64,000 nucleotides of DNA, taken from NCBI GenBank assembly GCA_016861025.1, contig BOKO01000001.1, forward strand, positions 545,335 to 609,334. The letters are read 5' to 3'. The stretch comes from Chloroflexota bacterium. Lineage in GTDB: Bacteria > Chloroflexota > Anaerolineae > Caldilineales > Caldilineaceae. Below are positions 1 through 8,935 of this stretch, one piece after another. The notes under the pieces were generated by a model. It searched no databases. It was not told the origin of the DNA and saw nothing but the letters and a program-made list of their open reading frames with translations. Within the stretch, counting starts at the first letter, position 1. Each line of letters opens with the position of its first letter. Position numbers and translations under genes: made by a program.

Positions 1-2
1 TG

Positions 3-287
3 GAACAGGCTGAACATACGCTATTCCAGGAATACTGTCACCGTGTAAACGCAGGCGAGGCAGCATGTCTGGCAATAGCTGCCCATCGTCACTGGAGCTT
101 ACTGAGTGACGATCGAGACGCTCGCAAACTTGCTGCACAATTGTCGATTCCAGTCAGCGGTACGTTGGGAATTCTTCTGCGTCTTGTCAACATCGGCATT
201 CTGACTCTGGAACACGCCGACAGCTTGTTGGGCGAGATGATCGCAAAAGGTTTTCGCTCTCCTGTGGACAGACTTGATGATCTGTAG
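3..287 (+). CDS. DUF3368 (PIN/VapC-like) protein, C-terminal part
   Basis: An open frame enters from the left edge and ends at TAG 285-287, leaving 94 codons with no start inside the window. The C-terminal stretch with GTLGILLRLVNIGIL followed by a short helical end (GEMIAKGFRSP) is the typical tail of the DUF3368 family. These are predicted PIN-fold nucleic-acid-binding proteins that usually act as the toxin partner beside a small antitoxin (UPF0175) gene. Any antitoxin would lie upstream, outside the window. Family assignment is by recognition of this tail only. The catalytic acidic residues lie mostly in the missing N-terminal part, so activity cannot be judged. Confidence 0.7.
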   Translation, partial: EQAEHTLFQEYCHRVNAGEAACLAIAAHRHWSLLSDDRDARKLAAQLSIPVSGTLGILLRLVNIGILTLEHADSLLGEMIAKGFRSPVDRLDDL

Positions 288-314
288 CAGCCAGACTGGA
301 TAGTTCTCCAGGCT

Positions 315-1547
315 CTACCCTGGCTGATGCGCGTCGACCTCCACCATCTTCTCGAAATGGGCAATATAGCGGCGCGCTAGATGTGGCCAGCCCAGCTCCG
401 TCTCAATTCGTGTGCGCGCTGCCGCGCCCATCGCCTGGCGCGCCGCCGGATTGGTTGCCAGCAGCGCAACCGCGGCCGCCAGCGTCGCCGGGTCTTGCTC
501 CGGTGCGATCAGCCCAGTGACGCCGTCCACGATCGCCAGCGGATTGCCGGCCACCGGCGTGCCGATCACCGGTTTGGCGCAGCTCATGGCGTCGAGCACA
601 CAGACGTTCAACCCATCCGCCGGCTTGCTCACCGAGGGCATCGCCAGAAAGTCCGCCATGTTGTAATAGCGCCCGATCTCGGTTTTCGGCACGCTGCCGA
701 CCCAGCGCAGCCGCTCAGCCACGCCCAGTTCGGCAGCCAGCGCCTGCCACGCCGCTTTGTCGTCGCCTTCGCCCACCATCACGGCGACGATGGGCAGGTC
801 GTGCAGCAGCGGCTCCGCCAATGCACGGATCAGCACGTCGAAGCCTTTCTTCGGCACCATGCGCCCCACGCACAATGCCACCACATCGTCCTTGCCGATC
901 TTCAACTGCTGGCGCAATTCCATGACACCGCTATCATCGGGGCGCAGCGCCGCCGGATCCGTGCCGTAGATGATCATATCAAAGCGGTTCAGGTCAGCGC
1001 CGAGCGGCAGAACTGCATCGCGCAGGTCGGCGCTGTTGGCGGTCAGCAACCCAGCCTGGTTTAGCGCAAAGCGCGCCATCGCTCGAAAGAGCGGGTTGCT
1101 GCGCGCCACCTGCGCATCGGAGCCGGGAATCGAGATCGTCAGCGGAATGCCAAGCCGTCGGCTCACGACTGCGCCGATGAAGCCGTTGGGCAGCAACCAG
1201 TGTGCGTGCAACACATCTGGGTGGAATCGCTGCGCGTCAGCCATCACTGCCTGAACCCCGCGCACAAAGAGCATCGGGCTTAATGCATACGCCTCCAGTC
1301 GCAGCGCCAGGTCGGATTGCATCGTGCGCATATAGCCAAGCCGATGCAGCGAATCGGGCCAGACGTAGCGGTAGAGCCGCAGCCGCACCGCGCCGTCGGG
1401 CGGACGGTGATACGCCGGATCGTAGGGCGCCCACACCGTCACCTGTTGCCCCTGCGCCGCCAGCTCCTCGCACAACGCCTCCACAAACGTCCCGCTAAAA
1501 TCGCCCGCAAACCGCGGATAGTTATGGGTCAACACACCGATATGCAT
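315..1547 (-). CDS. GT4-family glycosyltransferase
   Basis: This 410-residue protein has the two Rossmann halves of a GT-B retaining glycosyltransferase of family GT4. The N-terminal acceptor half opens with VLTHNYPRFAGDFSG. The C-terminal half carries the nucleotide-sugar site, with GRMVPKKGFDVLIRAL and then DGLNVCVLDAM. The usual EX7E pair of the donor site is Asp311-x7-Asp319 here, a conservative but uncommon substitution. There is no signal peptide, so it acts at the cytoplasmic face, probably in polysaccharide or glycolipid assembly; acceptor and sugar are unknown. The start has only a weak purine-rich site upstream. The neighbours do not suggest a pathway. Confidence 0.85.
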   Translation of the reverse strand: MHIGVLTHNYPRFAGDFSGTFVEALCEELAAQGQQVTVWAPYDPAYHRPPDGAVRLRLYRYVWPDSLHRLGYMRTMQSDLALRLEAYALSPMLFVRGVQAVMADAQRFHPDVLHAHWLLPNGFIGAVVSRRLGIPLTISIPGSDAQVARSNPLFRAMARFALNQAGLLTANSADLRDAVLPLGADLNRFDMIIYGTDPAALRPDDSGVMELRQQLKIGKDDVVALCVGRMVPKKGFDVLIRALAEPLLHDLPIVAVMVGEGDDKAAWQALAAELGVAERLRWVGSVPKTEIGRYYNMADFLAMPSVSKPADGLNVCVLDAMSCAKPVIGTPVAGNPLAIVDGVTGLIAPEQDPATLAAAVALLATNPAARQAMGAAARTRIETELGWPHLARRYIAHFEKMVEVDAHQPG

Positions 1548-1577
1548 AGTCTGAGTCTATCACCGCCTTGATAAATC

Positions 1578-1672
1578 GAGAAAGGGAGTGAGGGAGAGGG
1601 GAAACGTGCTTGACGCGCGATCTCCCCTCTCCCCTTCTCCCCCTCTCCAATCTCTTAATCTCCCACTCTCCA
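1578..1672. repeat. Family A intergenic inverted repeat, copy 1
   Basis: A purine-rich left arm (GGGAGTGAGGGAGAGGGG and flanks) and a pyrimidine-rich right arm (CTCCCCCTCTCCAATCTC and flanks) enclose a short GC-rich core. The same architecture, with degenerate GGAGATT/AATCTCC units, recurs at 3824-3923, 7684-7781 and 14828-14947. It lies between two genes and carries no ORF. Confidence 0.7.
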
Positions 1673-1675
1673 ATC

Positions 1676-1707
1676 AAAAAGCCGGGTTCCCCTCTGGAAA
1701 CCCGGCT
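1676..1707 (-). terminator. Rho-independent terminator for the Cna-B/LysM gene
   Basis: Read on the minus strand, AGCCGGGTTTCC pairs with GGAACCCGGCT across a short loop and is followed directly by TTTTT. It lies 163 bases after the stop codon of the minus-strand gene at 1870-3462, the only gene it can serve. Confidence 0.8.
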
Positions 1708-1869
1708 CGAGCGCTGCTATTCAGTTGTCAGGCGCCTGCGACAGACGCCAACGCCGGCCCCCCACCAACGAATCTGACAACGGACTCAGGCGCCGTTCTG
1801 ATGGATGATGGCGTAGCGTTCGCCGCGCCATCATCGCCAGAACAGCCTGATGCGCCATGGAAAATCACC

Positions 1870-3462
1870 TCACGGCACACAGACCTTATCACCTGGGTAA
1901 ACGTAGTAGTGCGGCCGATTGTAGACCCACGGATTGGCGGCCAACATGGCGCTGGCGGAGGCGCCGTAGGACGCGCCGATGCCGTACAGGCTGTCGCCAG
2001 GCTGCACCGTCACTGTGTAGCGGCAGCCGGCGCCGCCCGGTGAGCTGCCGTAGCGCTTGCTCTCGGTGTGGCCCACCTGCTGGTTCACAAAGTCCCAGAC
2101 CTTAACCGGCGAACCGGGCTTATTGGGCAGGCGAACGTTGTAGCAGAGCGCGGTGTGTGGCAGCCAGCCAGCTTTTTGCTCTTCGCAGATGCGATAGCGG
2201 GCGCCCGGCACGCGGTAGTCATTGGTCGGGAAGTCGAAGCGATAGTTGCCTAGGCCATCGGTCAGCACATAAGCGCCATCGCCTTCAGGCGTGCCGTTGA
2301 GCGGCAGCGCGCCACCCTTATCCAACGGAGTGATCGTGATCTTCCAACCGGGCAGACCGATGTGGCCGTTGGCGTCGAGCTTGCGACCAACGAAGCCAAA
2401 GCCGAAGTCCTGCTCGTTGACGAAGACAACCTCTGCACAAGGCGATGCCGCCGTGACGTTGACCGTGAAGCCGGTCGGGCTGGCGGGCGCCCAGCCGCTG
2501 CGCAGCTCTTCGTAAACGGTGTACGGTCCAAAGGGCAGATTGCTGAAGGTGACCTTGCCGGAGGCGTCGGTGTAGCCGGTCGCCACGGTGGTGCCGTTGG
2601 CGCGCTTGACCGTCATCTTCCAACCGGGCAGCGGCATGGAGTCCTCACCCTCGCGGACAGGCACGTCAAACTTGTAGACGTCAATGCAGCCGTATTCGGT
2701 GACGCGATTCTTGAAGCGCAAGATCTGTGGGATCGGGTTGCCTTGTTGATCCAACCCTTGCCACGCTACGTGCAGCGATTGTTGGCCGCTGGACGGCAGA
2801 ATCGGCGTATAGCTGACGCCACGCGGCGCGCGCTCCTTGAAATTCCACTGTCCCTCGGTCAGACGGAAGACTACTTCGCCCTGACCAAAGCCCTTGCTTG
2901 CATCGCCGGTGACTAGCTCGGCCGGAGAGGCGAACCAGTTGCCGCGCGCCGGCTCGGCGCGGATCGTCCAACCATCCAGCAGATTGTGCAGGTCGTCGAT
3001 CTTGGTGACGATCACGGGCACGTAGCGCACCATCTTCCAGCGAATCTGGACGCAATCCTTGTTGCCGTAGGTTAGCGGAATATCAAAGGTCAGGGCCGTG
3101 ATGCCCTCCCATGGCCCGTCAGTGTCTGGCGAAGGCAATGGATTGATGGAGAAGGTCCAAACGCCGACGTTGAGCGGGCTGCCCTCCAATTTAAACTTCC
3201 CATACGCATCGGTTGTCACCGTGGCGGTTTCTGTTGAGTCCTTCGGGCCATAGGTGATCGTCCAGGTGTAGGGGTCACCGAGCGGCGTCTCGTCGAAGTT
3301 GATGACAGAACCTTCGACGCAAATTCTGTCGACAGGCGTGGCTTCATATTGTTGAGCAAAAGCGCTGACCACAGGGATCAGCATTCCCAGCGCCAGGATT
3401 ACTGCCAGAAGCGTCCGCACACGCCAAGGCATCCACTGTCGCCGGCTGGTGTTGCCAGTCAT
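1870..3462 (-). CDS. Secreted protein with Cna-B/SpaA-like repeats and C-terminal LysM
   Basis: This 530-residue protein starts with a classical signal peptide (basic MPWRVR, hydrophobic LLAVILALGMLIPVV, cleavage near AFA-QQ at about residue 37). It is followed by at least three to four beta-sandwich modules of the Cna-B/SpaA type. The two clearest are residues ~258-350 and ~352-465, marked by DASGKVTFSNLPFGPYTVYE and by LPGWKITITPLD. Residues ~482-530 form a LysM domain (YTVTVQPGDSLYGIGASYG), which binds peptidoglycan or related N-acetylglucosamine polymers. It is probably an extracellular or wall-associated structural or adhesive protein. No sortase motif or transmembrane anchor follows, so LysM is the likely attachment device. 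A good ribosome site (AAAGGAG) precedes the ATG. Substrate or partner is unknown. Confidence 0.85.
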   Translation of the reverse strand: MTGNTSRRQWMPWRVRTLLAVILALGMLIPVVSAFAQQYEATPVDRICVEGSVINFDETPLGDPYTWTITYGPKDSTETATVTTDAYGKFKLEGSPLNVGVWTFSINPLPSPDTDGPWEGITALTFDIPLTYGNKDCVQIRWKMVRYVPVIVTKIDDLHNLLDGWTIRAEPARGNWFASPAELVTGDASKGFGQGEVVFRLTEGQWNFKERAPRGVSYTPILPSSGQQSLHVAWQGLDQQGNPIPQILRFKNRVTEYGCIDVYKFDVPVREGEDSMPLPGWKMTVKRANGTTVATGYTDASGKVTFSNLPFGPYTVYEELRSGWAPASPTGFTVNVTAASPCAEVVFVNEQDFGFGFVGRKLDANGHIGLPGWKITITPLDKGGALPLNGTPEGDGAYVLTDGLGNYRFDFPTNDYRVPGARYRICEEQKAGWLPHTALCYNVRLPNKPGSPVKVWDFVNQQVGHTESKRYGSSPGGAGCRYTVTVQPGDSLYGIGASYGASASAMLAANPWVYNRPHYYVYPGDKVCVP

Positions 3463-3552
3463 ACGACTCTCCTTTCAAAAGAGTTACACTGTTGTTGTTC
3501 GGGTGTATTGTTCTGCAAAACTCTCTGATCTATGCGATGCGTTTTGTGTTGC

Positions 3553-3571
3553 TCACATGGCGTGCTCCTTT
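3553..3571 (-). promoter_or_regulatory. Start-stop minimal ORF in the 5' leader of the LysM gene
   Basis: On the minus strand, about 90 bases upstream of the Cna-B/LysM start, a strong Shine-Dalgarno sequence (AAAGGAG) sits six bases before ATG, immediately followed by in-frame TGA. A ribosome would initiate and terminate at once. The arrangement is seen directly; a regulatory role is inferred. Confidence 0.4.
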
Positions 3572-3823
3572 CGCGACAGAATCTTGCAAACATGGATGCG
3601 ATTGGCGGCCCTCCGTGAAACAAGATTCGTTGACAAGCTTACCACGTTTTTTGCAACAATGCAAGAGGTTTTCATAACGTAATGGCATGAAAAATGGAAA
3701 AATACGCCATTTGTCTATATTTCGGTGTCTATTTCAAGGGGAAATTTAGGGCGTTTGGTCAAATTCTGGTGGCTATTTTTGTGGGGAAAGGGTGGTTTTC
3801 CTGATCGCAAAATAAATTGTAAC
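3572..3823. other. Upstream region of the LysM gene, no gene seen
   Basis: AT-rich DNA between the leader above and the family A repeat. On the minus strand TTGCAT, 17 bases, then TAAGCT could be a weak promoter for the secreted protein. No coding frame with convincing composition was found on either strand. Confidence 0.4.
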
Positions 3824-3923
3824 GAGAAGAGTGGAAGAGAGAGAGGGAGAGGGGGTCAGATCGCATGTCGAGCGCGTCTCCCCCCTCTCCTGATCTCCAA
3901 TCTCTCAATCTCCTAATCTCCCC
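3824..3923. repeat. Family A intergenic inverted repeat, copy 2
   Basis: Purine-rich left arm (3824-3855) and pyrimidine-rich right arm ending AATCTCCTAATCTCCCC, around a core with GAGCGCG. The right arm extends over the 3' end of the aminopeptidase gene, whose last codons (GRLGD) and stop lie inside the repeat. Confidence 0.7.
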
Positions 3924-6469
3924 TTCATCCGCTGCACTTCCTCTTCCAGCCGGCGCAGTTGGGTGCGCAGTTCCTGCAATTGGGTTTGCTGGGCGCGCTC
4001 GGCGGGTTTGGCGGCTTTGCGGATTTTGTCTGCGGTGCGCCGGGCGACAACTGCTTCTTGATGGGTGCGCCCACGTGCAAATTGTTCGAGCGCATCGATG
4101 GCTTCGCTGGCTTGCATTGCGCCGAGACCGCGCACCGCCGCCATCGCCACCTGGTAGACCGGGTCGCGCAACAGTGTTATCAACGCTTCGACGATGCGGG
4201 TGCGCAGCGGTTTGTCGACATGCTGCCCTAACTCCGCCAGCGCTGTCACCGCCGCCGGCCGCACGTAGTAGCTGCTCCCACCCCACGTTGCCAGCGACAA
4301 CAGCACATCCGCCGCCTCAGCGCGACGCGTGGCTGCCAGCCCACGGATAGCGCCGATCTGCGCCACGCCGTTGAAACCAGATGTGCGCGCGGCGTTCACC
4401 AGCAGGTCAAAAGGCGCATCCTCGCGCTGTGCGCCGAGCGCTTCGTAGGCGGCTTGCGTCGCCACATAGGCAAGTCCTGTCTCAAGTCGCTGTGTGATCG
4501 CAGCCCGTACAGCAGCGTCGCGGTAGGCGCCTGCGGCGCGCAGCAACACAGGCAGCGCCAGCGGGCGCCGTTCGCTGGCAATCAGACCGGGCAATGCTTC
4601 GGCGGCGGCGGCGCTGTTTGCTTTTGCCAGCGCTCGCGCCATTTCGCAACGCACGCCCCAAAACGGCTCGGCGGCGTAGGCGTCTGCGATCGCCTGAATG
4701 TTGGCGTAGCGACCGGTGGCGGCCAGCTCCTTGGCGGCGTGAATGCGCGCAAGCACAGTCGGGCCTGCGGTCAACTGACGACGCAACAGATCGTCGCCGG
4801 GGTTGAATGATAGCTTGTGCAACACTGTAAAATCAGGATCGAAGATCACCATTTCTGGCATGGAGTCCATTGGCAGCACGAAAAGTTGTCGCTGCTGGTC
4901 GATGTGTAGCGGCGTACGATGCTCTTTGCCGCCGATCCACCAGGCAACGGCGGTGTCGAGATGAAAAACTGGGATATTTTCGGCTGTGTTCACCTGCTGC
5001 TGCTCGATAGTCAGTTCGCCGCGGCGGGCGTCGTCGTCGAAGGTGAAGGTGACTTTCAGGTCGGGGTAGCCGGGGCGATGGAACCACTGGTCGAAAAAGC
5101 GCCCAAGCGATTTCCCGGAGTGTTTCTCCAACACCTGACGGAAGTCTTCGGTCTCTACGACGCGGTGGCGATAGGTCGTCAGGTAGTCGCTCACTGCGGG
5201 CCAGAAGATGTCGTCGCCGAGCAGCGCGCGCAACGTATGCAGGCGACACGCGCCGCCCGGATAGAGGTGGCGATCGTACATATCCCAAGAGGAGTCGAAG
5301 CTGCGCTGCACGATCGGGCGACGATACTCTTCATCGGCTTCCTGAAAATAAGCTGTGGCATGTTCGTAATAGACATATTGCGCCTCTTCTTGTGAACCTG
5401 TCTCTTCACGGTAGACTTGCTCGATGTAGGTTGCCCACGATTCTTTAAGCCAGGCGTGAGCGTAATCGCGACAGACGACCGCGTCGCCAAAGTAGCTGTG
5501 CGCCATTTCGTGAATGTTGACTGCGTCGAGCAGCCATGTCCATTCAGTGGCAAGCGTTTCGTCGAGCACCAGGCGCTCATCCCAACTGACCAGTGAGATA
5601 TTTTCCATTGCGCCGGAGACGCCGGGCGCAGCCCATTGATAGTATTTGGGGTAGGGGAAAGGCTGACCAAGCTTTGTCGTCAGCCACGCCAGCATCGACG
5701 GCGTGCGCCCGAAGCTGCGGCGCAGGTCGTCGGATGTGTGGTGTGGGCTGCAAAAGTAGGCGACTGGGATGCGTTTTTCGCCATCATCAAACTCGCCATC
5801 GTCGGCGCGCACGAATTCGCCCACTGCAAAGCAGAGCAGGTAACTTGGGCAAGGTTGATCGAGCCGCCAATGTGCGGTTTTGGTGCCATCGCCGTGCATA
5901 GTCTCGCCGATCAGATACCCATTCGCCAGAATTGTGAAGCGCTCTTCGGCGCGCAGGCGGATGTCGAGCGTTGTGCGAGCATTGGGCAGGTCAATGCACG
6001 GCAGCCAGTGGCGCGCGCGCTCGGTCTCATGGTCGGTGACGGCGTACCACGGCATGTCGGGGTAGGCTTCGTTTGGCTGCGAGAAATACAGCCCTGAAAC
6101 GGGGCGTTCGGTGGCGTAGTGGATGGTGACATTGCGTCGTTCGCCAGCGGAAAATGGGGTGGGCCAACGAATCACCAACTGCTTGCCATCGTTGCGAAAG
6201 GTCAGCGCGCCGCCATCATCGCCTGTGACTGCGGTCACGTTGAGATCGACAGCGTCGAGTGTGAGCGTCTGCACGCGGCTGCGACGCGCGATGACAGTGT
6301 GCGTGACTGCACCCTCAATGCGACGAGCAGCGATATCGATGGACAGGTCAATGGCGAGATGCTGGGGCTCCAGATCAAGGTCGGGTGGATAGTGAGCTTC
6401 AGCGCGAGCAGGATCGAAGGGTGTGCCCTCCAACGGGGTCTTGTCGGCGCGCAGCAAATATCCGGGCAT
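3905..6469 (-). CDS. M1-family zinc aminopeptidase with C-terminal HEAT-like repeats
   Basis: An 854-residue metallo-aminopeptidase of the M1 (gluzincin) family. The exopeptidase motif GAMEN is at ~286-290, and the zinc site is H320-E-x-x-H324 with the third ligand Glu343 in LKESWATYIE. The N-terminal half is the beta-saddle typical of the family, and the last ~300 residues are alpha-helical HEAT-like repeats, ending in a basic coiled-coil-like tail. It removes N-terminal residues from peptides in the cytoplasm (no signal peptide). I chose the ATG at 6467-6469, preceded by AAGGAG. The frame stays open 60 codons further upstream, but that extension has no domain and would run into the divergent promoter region. 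The last four residues come from a family A repeat. Confidence 0.9.
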   Translation of the reverse strand: MPGYLLRADKTPLEGTPFDPARAEAHYPPDLDLEPQHLAIDLSIDIAARRIEGAVTHTVIARRSRVQTLTLDAVDLNVTAVTGDDGGALTFRNDGKQLVIRWPTPFSAGERRNVTIHYATERPVSGLYFSQPNEAYPDMPWYAVTDHETERARHWLPCIDLPNARTTLDIRLRAEERFTILANGYLIGETMHGDGTKTAHWRLDQPCPSYLLCFAVGEFVRADDGEFDDGEKRIPVAYFCSPHHTSDDLRRSFGRTPSMLAWLTTKLGQPFPYPKYYQWAAPGVSGAMENISLVSWDERLVLDETLATEWTWLLDAVNIHEMAHSYFGDAVVCRDYAHAWLKESWATYIEQVYREETGSQEEAQYVYYEHATAYFQEADEEYRRPIVQRSFDSSWDMYDRHLYPGGACRLHTLRALLGDDIFWPAVSDYLTTYRHRVVETEDFRQVLEKHSGKSLGRFFDQWFHRPGYPDLKVTFTFDDDARRGELTIEQQQVNTAENIPVFHLDTAVAWWIGGKEHRTPLHIDQQRQLFVLPMDSMPEMVIFDPDFTVLHKLSFNPGDDLLRRQLTAGPTVLARIHAAKELAATGRYANIQAIADAYAAEPFWGVRCEMARALAKANSAAAAEALPGLIASERRPLALPVLLRAAGAYRDAAVRAAITQRLETGLAYVATQAAYEALGAQREDAPFDLLVNAARTSGFNGVAQIGAIRGLAATRRAEAADVLLSLATWGGSSYYVRPAAVTALAELGQHVDKPLRTRIVEALITLLRDPVYQVAMAAVRGLGAMQASEAIDALEQFARGRTHQEAVVARRTADKIRKAAKPAERAQQTQLQELRTQLRRLEEEVQRMKGRLGD

Positions 6470-6642
6470 GGTTGTCGTGTCTCCTTGTTGATTGGCGATG
6501 ATGGGTCGGGTTTGTATGACAAGGCTTGGATGGAATGTTTCGACGCAATCATACAGACAACCGATTGTTGGTTGATCCATTATGATACGGTATTCAAAAG
6601 AACGAAAACTGTTGGTATGGCTGATAGGGCTTGAGGAGAGAA

Positions 6643-7701
6643 ATGTCAATCGATCAACGTAAAGCAGATCATATTCGCATCAACGTCACCGAAAATGTGC
6701 AGTTTCCCAACCTGACCACCGGATTGGAGCGTTACCGATTCGTGCATCAGGCGTTGCCAGAGGTGAACTTAGGGGATGTTTGTCTGGAGATAACGGTTTT
6801 TGGGAGATGGTTGCGGTCGCCGTTGCTGATCAGTTCGATGACTGGCGGCACGGAGCAGGCGGCGTACATCAATCGCAATCTGGCGGAAGCGGCGCAAGCG
6901 CAGCGCGTTGCGATGGGCGTGGGCAGCCAGCGCGCCGGCATCGAGCACGAAAATGTGCGTCAGACTTTTCGTGTGCGCGATGTGGCGCCAGATGTGCTGC
7001 TCTTTGCCAATTTGGGCGCGGTGCAGTTCAACTATGGCTACACCATTGATCAGTGTCGACGCGCCGTGGAGATGATCGACGCCGACGCGCTGATCTTGCA
7101 TCTCAATCCACTGCAAGAGGCGGTGCAGCCCGAAGGCGATGTGAACTGGCGCGGTCTGCTTGAAAAGATTGGCGATGTCTGCGAACAACTCGGCAAGCCG
7201 GTAATCGTGAAGGAAGTGGGATGGGGCATCAGCGCACAGACTGCACGGCGCTTGATCGAAGCAGGCGTCAGCGCAATTGATGTAGCAGGCGCTGGCGGCA
7301 CCTCGTGGAGTCAGGTCGAGATGCATCGTGCGCCGACCGAACGCCTGCGCCGGCTGGCAGGCGCATTTGCGGATTGGGGCATTCCCACCGCTGAGAGTCT
7401 GGTCGCCGCTGCGCAGGTGCGCGCCGAACTTGGGCGCAACGACGTGCACCTCTTCGCCAGCGGTGGCGTCCGCACAGGGCAGGACATTGTGAAATGCGTT
7501 GCGCTAGGCGCAGACCTGGTTGGGATTGCGTCGCCCTTTCTCAAAGCCGCCATGGAATCCGCCGAAGCCGTTGTCGAAGAGATGGAGCTTCTCAATGCCG
7601 AAGCGCGCGTCGCCATGTTTTGCAGCGGTGTAGAAAACATCGCAGCGCTGCGGCAGCCGGGTGTGTTGGTGAAAGAGCAGGTTGGGAGATCGGGCGATTA
7701 A
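6643..7701 (+). CDS. fni: Type 2 isopentenyl-diphosphate delta-isomerase (FMN-dependent)
   Basis: A 352-residue TIM-barrel flavoprotein interconverting IPP and DMAPP, feeding the prenyl synthase just downstream. Family hallmarks seen are RKADHIRI near the start, the FMN-binding SSMTGGT, GVGSQRAGIE, the substrate-binding HLNPLQEAVQPEGD and VAGAGGTSW near the phosphate site. The length matches type 2 enzymes (~350). ATG 6643 has GAGGAGAG upstream; an in-frame TTG at 6631 is part of that site and is not the start. It is divergent from the aminopeptidase and separated from the prenyl synthase by a family A repeat, which also supplies its last residues (GRSGD). Confidence 0.93.
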   Translation: MSIDQRKADHIRINVTENVQFPNLTTGLERYRFVHQALPEVNLGDVCLEITVFGRWLRSPLLISSMTGGTEQAAYINRNLAEAAQAQRVAMGVGSQRAGIEHENVRQTFRVRDVAPDVLLFANLGAVQFNYGYTIDQCRRAVEMIDADALILHLNPLQEAVQPEGDVNWRGLLEKIGDVCEQLGKPVIVKEVGWGISAQTARRLIEAGVSAIDVAGAGGTSWSQVEMHRAPTERLRRLAGAFADWGIPTAESLVAAAQVRAELGRNDVHLFASGGVRTGQDIVKCVALGADLVGIASPFLKAAMESAEAVVEEMELLNAEARVAMFCSGVENIAALRQPGVLVKEQVGRSGD

Positions 7702-7781
7702 GCGATTGGGAGATTGGAGATTGACGTGCGTCGCTGTGAGCTGATGAGCTCTGTTCCCAAATCTCTAATCTCCTAATCTCC
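7684..7781. repeat. Family A intergenic inverted repeat, copy 3
   Basis: Left arm GCGATTGGGAGATTGGAGAT and flanks (7684-7722), right arm CCCAAATCTCTAATCTCC and flanks (7756-7781), with a GC-rich core. The left arm includes the final codons and stop of the IPP isomerase gene. Confidence 0.75.
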
Positions 7782-7798
7782 ATTCAAAAGGATTGATT

Positions 7799-8824
7799 AT
7801 GTTGAACGAATTTTTTGAGCGCTGGTTGCCGGTGTTGGAAGCGGAGATGCGCGCCGTGTTGGCGGGGGGCGAGGCGGCGACGGCGGCGCATTACGGCATG
7901 ATGCACTATCATATGGGATGGGTCGATGCTACGTTTCAGCCGGTGACGTTGCCGGCGGGCAAGCGGTTGCGCCCTCTGCTCTGTTTGATGGCTTGTGAGG
8001 CGGTTGGCGGTGAGACAAAGCAGGCTGCGCCAGCGGCGGCAGCTTTGGAGATTTTACATAACTTCTCGCTCGTGCATGATGACATCGAGGATGGCGATGA
8101 AATGCGGCGTCATCGTCCGACGGTGTGGAAGCTGTGGGGCGCACCGCAAGCGATCAACGCCGGCGACGCCATGTTTGCGTTGGCGTTTGCGGCGATGCAG
8201 CGGCTGCCGGAGCGGGGTGTTGCGCCTGAGACTACGTTAGCGGCGCTGCGCATCTTTACTGAGACGTGCGTGGCGCTCACTGAAGGACAACACCTGGACA
8301 TGAGCTTTGAGCAGCGCGACTGCGTGACCGTCGACGAGTATCTGCGCATGATCCGAGGCAAGACAGCGGCGTTGATCGGCGCCAGCGTTGCCATTGGCGG
8401 GTTGATCGGCGGCGCCACGCCGGAGGCCGACGAATCGTTGCGGCATTTTGGGCAATCGATCGGGCTGGCGTTTCAGATTCAGGATGACATTCTCGGCATT
8501 TGGGGCGACCCGGCAGTGACAGGTAAAGCTGCGGGCAACGACATTTTGCGGCGCAAAAAGAGCCTGCCAATGTTGCACGCTCTCAACGACGCCCGCCACG
8601 GCGCCCAACTCGATGCACTCTTGCAGAAGCCTGGGTTCGGTGCGCCGGACTTGCCGGAAGCGCTGCGTCTGCTGGCGGCGACCGGTTCACAAGAGTATGC
8701 CAACCGTTTGATGAATGAATTTTATACGGCGGGATTGGATGCGCTGCGCTTCGCCTTAGGTGAACGCGCCAGGCAAAGTCTGCTTTGGGCCACAGCGGAG
8801 TGGTTGATGCAGCGCGAGATGTGA
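7799..8824 (+). CDS. Polyprenyl (farnesyl/geranylgeranyl-type) diphosphate synthase
   Basis: A 341-residue trans-isoprenyl diphosphate synthase, condensing IPP with allylic diphosphates to make C15-C20 or longer chains for carotenoids, quinones or membrane lipids. The first aspartate-rich motif is D94-D-I-E-D98 and the second is D229-D in QIQDDILGIWGD. Product length cannot be read with certainty from sequence. ATG 7799 has AAGGA six bases upstream; the frame is open two codons earlier at TTG 7793, which is less likely. It forms a functional pair with the upstream IPP isomerase. Confidence 0.9.
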   Translation: MLNEFFERWLPVLEAEMRAVLAGGEAATAAHYGMMHYHMGWVDATFQPVTLPAGKRLRPLLCLMACEAVGGETKQAAPAAAALEILHNFSLVHDDIEDGDEMRRHRPTVWKLWGAPQAINAGDAMFALAFAAMQRLPERGVAPETTLAALRIFTETCVALTEGQHLDMSFEQRDCVTVDEYLRMIRGKTAALIGASVAIGGLIGGATPEADESLRHFGQSIGLAFQIQDDILGIWGDPAVTGKAAGNDILRRKKSLPMLHALNDARHGAQLDALLQKPGFGAPDLPEALRLLAATGSQEYANRLMNEFYTAGLDALRFALGERARQSLLWATAEWLMQREM

Positions 8825-8849
8825 GAATCCGCCGGTGCGAAGAATAGGG

Positions 8850-8926
8850 TGCGGATGACGCAGATCGGGCGAATGTGCGCGGATCACGATGATCTGCGTG
8901 AAGCTGCTAAATCTGCGTCATTCGCA
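8850..8926. repeat. Family B intergenic inverted repeat, copy 1
   Basis: TGCGGATGACGCAGAT at 8850-8865 is complementary over 15 of 16 positions to ATCTGCGTCATTCGCA at 8911-8926, with further CGCGGATC/GATCTGCG pairing inside. It sits between convergent genes. A second family member is at 22322-22430. Confidence 0.7.
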
Positions 8927-8935
8927 GTCCATTTT

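Noticed and set aside
1578..1672. Family A repeats as a CRISPR array
   Set aside because: Units are 7-8 bases, degenerate, in opposite orientations around one core, with no regular spacers.
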